From: JACVRW01 sp963771715
GTDB taxonomy: Bacteria; Actinomycetota; Thermoleophilia; Solirubrobacterales; Thermoleophilaceae
Assembly: GCA_963771715.1 (NCBI GenBank)
Contig: CAVYUQ010000011.1
Span: 248,001 to 312,000 of the forward strand
Length of the DNA stretch: 64,000 bases
Direction of reading: 5' to 3'
Part shown: positions 58,653-64,000 of the stretch, in pieces
Position numbering within the stretch: the stretch's first letter is position 1
How the letters are laid out: the number at the start of each line of letters is the position of its first letter
The notes under the pieces: model-generated
The model's input: the letters and a program-made list of their open reading frames with translations, nothing else
Told to the model about the DNA's origin: nothing
Databases searched by the model: none
Position numbers and translations under genes: made by a program

Positions 58653-60302
58653 ATGATCCCGATCAACCGCACCTACGCGCCGCTCCAGGCCTTCGTCGAA
58701 GAGCTGTACCGCTGTGGCGTGCGCCACGCCGTGACCTCTCCGGGCTCGCGCAACGCGCCGCTCGCGCTCACGCTTGCCGCCCAGGACGGGATCGAGGCCG
58801 TCTCGGTGCTGGACGAGCGCTCGGCCGGTTTCGTTGCCCTCGGGATGGCGAAGGCGAGCGGCCGGCCGGTGGCCGTGACCTGCACGTCTGGCACCGCGGC
58901 GACGAACCTGCACCCCGCCGTAGTCGAGGCCTGGGAGGCGCGCCTGCCGCTGGTCGTGCTCACCGGCGACCGCCCGCCCGAGCTGCGCGAGGTGGGCGCC
59001 GGCCAGGCGATCGATCAGATCAAGCTGTACGGCAGCGCAGCCAAGTGGTTCGTGGAGGTGGGCACCCACGACCCGGGCCGCGAGACCGCCGTCCACCACC
59101 GCGCCCTGGCCTGCCGCGCCTACTGGACGGCCGCCGGCGGGCGTCCCGGCCCCGTGCACCTCAACTTCCCGCTGCGCGAGCCGCTCGCCCCCGCCCCCGA
59201 GGAGCTCGAGGCCGCCGACTGGGAGGGCCGCCCGGACGGGAGGCCGTGGACCGAGCTGCGCGAGCACGCCAGCGCGCCGCATGCGGACGACGTGCACGCC
59301 CTGGCCGAGCGCATCGCGGCCGAGCCTCGCGGCGTGATCGTGTGCGGCGCGACCGGCGAGCCGGTCGCGGCGGCCGCCGCCAGGCTCGCCGCAGAGGCGG
59401 GCTGGCCGCTGCTCGCGGAGCCCACGTCCGGCCTCCGAGCCGGCGAGCACGACCGCTCACACGTGATCGCTCACTACGACGTGCTGCTGCGCGTGGAGGA
59501 TTTCGCGCGCGAGCACGCGCCCGGGCTGGTGCTGCGCGTCGGCGACATGCCCACTTCGAAGCCGCTTCGCGCATTCGTCGCGGAGTCGTCACAGATCTGC
59601 ATTGACCCGTATGGCGCCTGGCACGAACCTACGAGGACCGCCGAGCTCGTGCTTCAGGCGGCAGCCGCCCCTGCCCTAGACGCCCTCGCTTCGGCGGTGG
59701 AGATGCGCACGGGGGCTCGCGAGGAGGGCTGGGTGCGCGGCTGGAAGGAGGCGGACGCGAAGGTCTGGGCGGCCGTTCAAGCGGCGCCGGACGGCTTCGA
59801 GGGCAAGGTCCTGGCCGCGCTCGAGCCCGAGCTGCCCGGCGAGGCGATCGTCTGGGTCAGCTCATCGATGCCGATTCGCGACGTGGAGGCCTACTTCCCG
59901 CAGTCATCCAAGCGCCTGCGCTTCCTCGCGAACCGCGGCGCGAACGGGATCGACGGGGTGGTGTCGTCGGCGATGGGAGCCGCGATCGCCACCGGGCTGC
60001 CCACCTGGGTGCTGATCGGCGAGCTCGCCCTACAGCACGACGCCGGCGGCCTCCTGGCCGCCCGGCGCGCGGGCGTCGAGCTCGAGATCGTGTGCATCAA
60101 CAACGGCGGCGGAGGGATCTTCGACTTCCTGCCCGTGGCCGAGCACGCCGATCCCGCCGCCTATGAGACTCACATCGCGACGCCCTCGGACGTCGGCGAC
60201 CTGGCGGCGCTCTGGCCCGGGCTCATAGAGATCCGGACCGACCGCCGCCAGAACGTCGCGCTCCACCGCCAGTTGGTGGAGCGGGTGGCTCAGTCGCTGT
60301 AG
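58653..60302 (+). CDS. menD: 2-succinyl-5-enolpyruvyl-6-hydroxy-3-cyclohexene-1-carboxylate synthase
   Basis: 549 residues, thiamine-diphosphate enzyme. N-terminal YAPLQAFVEELYRCGVRHAV and TSPGSRNAPLALTLA, the activating Glu in LDERSAGFVALG, TSGTAATNLHPAVVEA, and the ThDP/Mg motif from IGELALQHDAGGLL to CINNGGGGIFDFLP are MenD signatures. It joins isochorismate and 2-oxoglutarate. Its 3' end overlaps the converging membrane-protein gene by 13 bases. Confidence 0.96.
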   Translation: MIPINRTYAPLQAFVEELYRCGVRHAVTSPGSRNAPLALTLAAQDGIEAVSVLDERSAGFVALGMAKASGRPVAVTCTSGTAATNLHPAVVEAWEARLPLVVLTGDRPPELREVGAGQAIDQIKLYGSAAKWFVEVGTHDPGRETAVHHRALACRAYWTAAGGRPGPVHLNFPLREPLAPAPEELEAADWEGRPDGRPWTELREHASAPHADDVHALAERIAAEPRGVIVCGATGEPVAAAAARLAAEAGWPLLAEPTSGLRAGEHDRSHVIAHYDVLLRVEDFAREHAPGLVLRVGDMPTSKPLRAFVAESSQICIDPYGAWHEPTRTAELVLQAAAAPALDALASAVEMRTGAREEGWVRGWKEADAKVWAAVQAAPDGFEGKVLAALEPELPGEAIVWVSSSMPIRDVEAYFPQSSKRLRFLANRGANGIDGVVSSAMGAAIATGLPTWVLIGELALQHDAGGLLAARRAGVELEIVCINNGGGGIFDFLPVAEHADPAAYETHIATPSDVGDLAALWPGLIEIRTDRRQNVALHRQLVERVAQSL

Positions 60303-60974
60303 CCGAACCTGTCGATCTTGCGGTGGTAGCGCTCGCCCGCCTTGCCGCCGGCCATCGCGGTCAGCAGCGACAGAACCAGCACCGCAACCAGCGCCACGGC
60401 GGCACCCGCCGTGAGCGTGCCGTTGTCGATCGGGATGTTCGGCAGCCCGAGCGCGTCGAGGACGTTGTACTCGGCGCCGAAGATCGCGCCGGCCACGGCC
60501 AGCGTGACCGTGACGGCTACGCCGATCGCCCACGTGCCGAAGCCCTGGCGGCCGCCGTCGAAGCGCGACATGCGCCCGCTGACGTATCCACCGAAGAAGT
60601 ACGCGATCGCGAGCACCGCGACCAGCAGGATCCCGCCGACGAGCCCGATCGTCTCAGCATTCGCCCTCGCCTCCGCATCGCTCACTTCGGTCAGGCCGAA
60701 GGCCGTTCCGGCAGCGCTCAGCAGGCCGAGCAGGATGGCTGCCATGCCGACCGCGACCAGCCAGCCGAAGAACGCAGCGCCCCAGTTGAGGCCGCCGTAC
60801 TCGGCGCGCTGGCGCGCGCGGACGTCGCGCACTGTCTCGCGCGTGGCCGGCGCGGCCGTCGTGTCGCGCTCGAAGCGCCCGCGGTCAGTCGGCTACGGCG
60901 CGGTCGTCGTCGGCCGGCTCGCGCACGGCCGTCTCATCGCGGGGCGCTGTTGCAACGCCCGCCGCGCTCTTCAC
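60290..60974 (-). CDS. Small integral membrane protein, probable frameshift near its start
   Basis: The intact part (60832-60290, 180 residues) has four hydrophobic helices (FFGWLVAVGMAAILLGLL, IGLVGGILLVAVLAIAYFFGGYVSGRM, GTWAIGVAVTVTLAVAGAIFG, AAVALVAVLVLSLLTAMAGG). Upstream in the same frame there is no start but sensible residues (DRGRFERDTTAAPATRETV). Removing one base at about 60887 joins these to a frame starting at GTG 60974 (VKSAAGVATAPRDETAVREP) with AGGAGA 8 bases before it. ATG 61002 (MFERFRRDN) with another shift is a further option. Function unknown. Confidence 0.6.
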
Positions 60975-60996
60975 GGTTGTCTCTCCTGAACCTCTC

Positions 60997-61008
60997 GAAC
61001 ATCTGTTC
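60997..61008 (-). promoter_or_regulatory. Possible second LexA-type box
   Basis: GAACATCTGTTC matches GAAC-N4-GTTC, with TCGAAC on one side, 23 bases upstream of GTG 60974. In a GC-rich window of this size about half a match is expected by chance, and the site could instead be coding if ATG 61002 is the start. Weak. Confidence 0.3.
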
Positions 61009-61039
61009 CAGGTACCCCCGCCGGGGGGCGCGAAACCCC

Positions 61040-62525
61040 CTATGGGGTGGCAGGCTGGGTGCCCTGGCGGCCCGTCGGAGCGGGCACGAGCGGGGCCACG
61101 CCACGGCGCAGGCGCGGCCACTTCTTGCCATTCCAGAGCAGCGGAGGCTGCTCGTAGCACGGCGGCTCGGCCTCCTCGCCCTCGCCCTCCGGGTTGGTCT
61201 GCTCGCCGCCGTTCGGCTTGCAGTCGAAGCTCTCGATAACGCCGAGCGGGACGGCGCGGTCGTAGGCGTTCGGGGCGATGTACGAGTTCGCGCGCTCCCA
61301 GTCCGGCCGGTCCGGCCGGCGCTGGAACGAGCGGCCGTCGATGATCGCGATCTGCGGGAGGTAGTGCTCCACGCCGCCGTTGCCCATGTAGCCGCCCTCG
61401 CCGTTGCCGGCGAGCGCCGCGCCGCCGACGGTGATGAACTGCGCCAGCTGCACCGCGCGCGAAGCTGAGGTAGGACAGGATCGGGTTCAGCTCCGGCATG
61501 AACGTGTGCGTGGCCTCGAGCACCGGCTCCGCGCCCTTCAGGAAGCGCTCCGCGGCGGGCACACCGGTCCTCGACGCCCGCACGAGCGGGTCGATGTCCC
61601 GGAAGAGCTTCTCCAGGTCCGGCGAGAGGTCGCCGAGGTCGCGCAGCGTCGGCGCGAGGTCGCGGGCCGGCTCGCGAAGGTCGCGCACGAGCGGATCCGT
61701 GTTGCGAGCGAAGGCCTCGAGCCGGCGCACGGTGGCGCGCGTCTCACGCAGGAACGTCGGGAAGACCGAGAAGGTCTCGGCGAGCGCGTCGTCCCGCGAC
61801 GCCAGCGCCCCGAAGGTCGCATCGCCGCCGGTGATCAGGCCGCGCAGCTGGCCGTCCTCTCGCGAGACGGCGTTGAAGACCCGGCCCGTGTCGCGGAAGA
61901 CCCGGCGCAGCGCCACCTCCTGCTCGGCCAGCGGCCGCAGCAGGTCGGCGCCGCCCTCGAAGAACGGGGCCGCGTTGCCCAGCGAGTCGTTGAAGTCGCG
62001 CGCCCAGCGCCCGGACGTGACTATCCCCGCCTCGTGCAGCCACTGCTGGAACGCGTCGCGCGTCTCGGGGTCGAACACTCTGAAGACCTCGTCGAGCTCG
62101 ACCGTGTCGTCCACGTTCGCCCGCGCGAGCGTGCCCCCGTCGTCGAGCTTCTTCCCCTCCGGGCTGCCCGGCGTGAGCTCCACGTAGGTCTCGCCGAGGA
62201 GGCTCTTCTGGCGCAGGATCGCCCGCGCGTCGCGGCCGATCGGCGCGAAGCGGTCGTCCAGCTCGATCTCCACCAGCGTCGTGCGCCCGCCCGGCCCGAG
62301 CTCCTTCGACTTCACCTTGCCGATGTTCACCCCGGCCATCCGCACGTCGGCCTCCTTCACGAGCAGCGAGGCCTCCGGGAACGCCGCCTTGAAGCGGTAG
62401 CTCTGGGGCGCGAGCGGCAGCGTCCCGCCGAAGGCGGTCCACAGGAACATCAGGAGCGCGGCCACGGACAGGGTGAACCCGACCATGGCGGCGATGCGTC
62501 CGATGCTTGGTGGGTTCTTGTTCAT
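61040..62525 (-). CDS. Mce/MlaD-family protein, one-base frameshift
   Basis: One N-terminal transmembrane helix (AMVGFTLSVAALLMFLWTAFG), an MCE domain (about 40-120: YRFKAAFPEASLLVKEADVRMAGVNIG, GETYVELTPGSPEG) and a long helical region with heptad character (ALRRVFRDTGRVFNAV, LEAFARNTDPLVRDL). The frame breaks near 61455-61465 (one extra base in a GCGCGG run) and continues as VQLAQFITVGGAALAG to a Pro-rich end at 61040. Repaired length about 494. Mce proteins form periplasm-spanning assemblies that carry lipids. Start ATG 62525 overlaps the upstream mce stop as ATGA. Confidence 0.88.
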
Positions 62526-64000
62526 GGCGTTGGCAGCGACGGCAACGGAAGGTCGCCGAGGATCGGGAGGCCGCCGCCGCTGCCCGGAGGCGGCACGGAC
62601 GGCAGGGCGTTGAAGTTGCAGGAGCCGAACTGCGTGGCGAGCAGCTGGCTCACGGGGCTCGTGCCGGTCGGGCCGGTCGCGTTGTTGAGCAGGTCGGCGA
62701 GGGCCGGGTTGTGCTCGGCCACGTCGGCGAGCACGCCATTCACGATGCCCGTGAGCGCCGCCGCCGGGACGCCGCAGATCGTGACCCGGCGCCATGGCCC
62801 CTGGCCGTCGGCGCTCGAGAACAGCGAGCTGCCGTTCTGCGAGACCCATGCGAGCCAGTAGAGGAAGCCCTCCTGGCGCTGGCGCTGCTGGGAGATCGAC
62901 TTCCCGTCGAGCCCCTCGGCGCCGCCCGGGTTGTACGCGCCCATGTTGAAGAAGCGGTTGAGCTCGCCGAACGAGGTCTTCAGGTCCGGCATCGCCCTCG
63001 CCGTTCCGCGGGCCGCAAGCCGCAGGTCGTCGGTCCACGGGCGCGCCGCGCGCACGAAGGGCCGGATCTCGTTCCGGATCACCGGCTCCGTCTCGCGCAG
63101 GAACGGGATCACGGCCTCGTTCGTCGCGGGCAGCTTGCGGATCGGCTCCCGCAGCGACTCGAGCGACGAGCGCAGCACCGGGGCGAACTCGCGCACCTTG
63201 CCGAGCGCGCGCTCAGATGCGCGCAGCGACGCCGGCAGCTGCGCCACCGACGCCGAGATCGCGTCGTCCTCGTTCGCCAGCGCGTCGAACACGGTGCGCG
63301 ACGCGGTCACGAGCCGGCGCAGGTCCTGCGGGTGGCTGCCGAGCTCGGTCATCAGCAGGCCGTAGTCGTGGATCAGCTCCTTCAGCGCCCCGCGCCGGCG
63401 GGCGCTGGCACGCGTGACCCGCGCGAGGTCGCGGTGGATCGGCTCGAGGCGGCGGAACACCTCGCGCAGGTCGTCGCCGCGCCCGCGCAGGCCCTTACCG
63501 GCCCCGGCCACGAGCAGCTTCAGGTACGGGCGCGTGTCCGCGTCGAGCGCCGAGTAGACCTCGTCCGGGTTGATGTCCGGCAGCGAGTTCGCGACGCTGA
63601 TGCGCCCGCCCTCCGGCAGCGTCTTGCCCGTTCCCGGATTCACCTCCAGGAACATGTCCTTGAGCGCCGTCTTCGGCCGCAGCAGCGCGGTCGCGTCGCG
63701 CTTGATGAGCGTCTCGTAGTCCTTCTCGATGTCGAGCGTGACCACGGCGACGCCGTCCTCGAGCTCCACGTCGGCGATGCGCCCGACCTCCACGCCCGCC
63801 ACCCGCACGGTCTGGCCCTGGCCTGGCTGGACCGCCTGCGCGTTCGCCAGCTCGATCTCGACCTGCTTGGGCTTCTCCTGCACCAGCGGGAAGCGCAGGC
63901 TCTGCTGGCCCAGGATGTAGACGCCGATCGCTACGCCGACGATCGCCATACCCGCGATCGCGAGGAAGTCGCGCCAGTGCTTGCGGATCGCGAACATCAT
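62522..64000 (-). CDS. Mce/MlaD-family protein (start at window edge)
   Basis: 492 residues from ATG 64000, the last bases of the window; a second Met follows directly, and the gene could begin further upstream. A transmembrane helix (FLAIAGMAIVGVAIGVYIL), an MCE domain (about 45-120: VEIELANAQAVQPGQGQTVRVAGVEVG, LKDMFLEVNPGTGK) and a long alpha-helical tail ending in a Pro/Gly-rich segment with two Cys. Two consecutive mce genes suggest an mce lipid-import operon continuing beyond the window; the YrbE permeases are not seen here. Confidence 0.9.
   Translation of the reverse strand: MMFAIRKHWRDFLAIAGMAIVGVAIGVYILGQQSLRFPLVQEKPKQVEIELANAQAVQPGQGQTVRVAGVEVGRIADVELEDGVAVVTLDIEKDYETLIKRDATALLRPKTALKDMFLEVNPGTGKTLPEGGRISVANSLPDINPDEVYSALDADTRPYLKLLVAGAGKGLRGRGDDLREVFRRLEPIHRDLARVTRASARRRGALKELIHDYGLLMTELGSHPQDLRRLVTASRTVFDALANEDDAISASVAQLPASLRASERALGKVREFAPVLRSSLESLREPIRKLPATNEAVIPFLRETEPVIRNEIRPFVRAARPWTDDLRLAARGTARAMPDLKTSFGELNRFFNMGAYNPGGAEGLDGKSISQQRQRQEGFLYWLAWVSQNGSSLFSSADGQGPWRRVTICGVPAAALTGIVNGVLADVAEHNPALADLLNNATGPTGTSPVSQLLATQFGSCNFNALPSVPPPGSGGGLPILGDLPLPSLPTP

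Overview
This is 64 kb of a GC-rich (about 70% in the protein genes) actinobacterial chromosome. The rRNA sequences, the short-form HisG with a HisZ partner, the Asp-type MurA, the Mce proteins and the menaquinone genes fit a deep-branching actinobacterium such as Thermoleophilia/Solirubrobacterales. That placement is an inference from general resemblance, not from a tree. No prophage, CRISPR array, insertion sequence or tRNA gene was recognised. The one clear mobile element is a group I intron with a homing endonuclease gene inside the 23S rRNA gene.

Layout. 1-2250: 3' part of a secreted RTX-repeat protein and an alpha/beta hydrolase. 2300-11683 (minus): one long operon, murA-hisZ-hisG-hisD-hisB-hisH-hisA-hisF-cca-pgeF-yggS. 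11727-18014: HD protein, SOS-boxed dinB, a zinc-finger protein, isocitrate dehydrogenase, DUF389 and thioesterase genes, a gene-poor 0.6 kb stretch, a second HD-like gene and a small membrane protein. 18043-24200 (minus): a 16S-23S-5S rRNA operon with both processing stems, a terminator and the L1951 intron. 24233-31894: tyrS, a class A PBP, a 3-methyladenine glycosylase, argH, a GNAT and a DegT aminotransferase. 31912-40006 (minus): an XRE-cupin regulator heading leuC-leuD-methyltransferase-REC/EAL-leuB-ilvE-cimA(-degT). 40041-46900: lipoprotein, SDR, PucR-type regulator, desaturase, Fe-dependent dehydrogenase, a duplicated-domain secreted protein and leuA with a structured leader. 47202-55166: quinone reductase, cystathionine beta-synthase, cystathionine gamma-synthase/lyase, serA, a class V aminotransferase, a membrane protein and ilvC. 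55211-60302: menB-menA-menC, menH and menD. 60290-64000 (minus): two Mce proteins and a membrane protein.

How the genes fit together. The window is dominated by amino-acid biosynthesis: nearly all of the histidine pathway except hisI, hisE and hisC; leucine (leuA, leuB, leuCD, ilvE); isoleucine through citramalate (cimA plus leuBCD and ilvC); serine (serA plus a class V aminotransferase); transsulfuration (CBS, cgs); and arginine (argH). Menaquinone synthesis, cell-wall genes (murA, PBP, pgeF) and lipid-linked genes (desaturase, Mce) follow. The genome is very compact. Stop and start codons overlap as ATGA, GTGA or TTGA. Four convergent pairs share a CTAG stop. Divergent starts can even overlap, and many genes have a TANNNT box 6-9 nt before the start codon, which suggests leaderless mRNAs.

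Caution for readers. At least nine otherwise well-conserved genes (hisD, hisZ twice, tyrS, PBP, a lipoprotein, the PucR regulator, cgs, a membrane protein, an Mce gene) are interrupted by single-base or short indels, mostly one extra base in a GC-rich run. Restoring each frame gives a normal family member and often restores the stop/start overlap with its neighbour. Sequencing or assembly error is the simplest explanation. I therefore annotate them as whole genes and mark the break.
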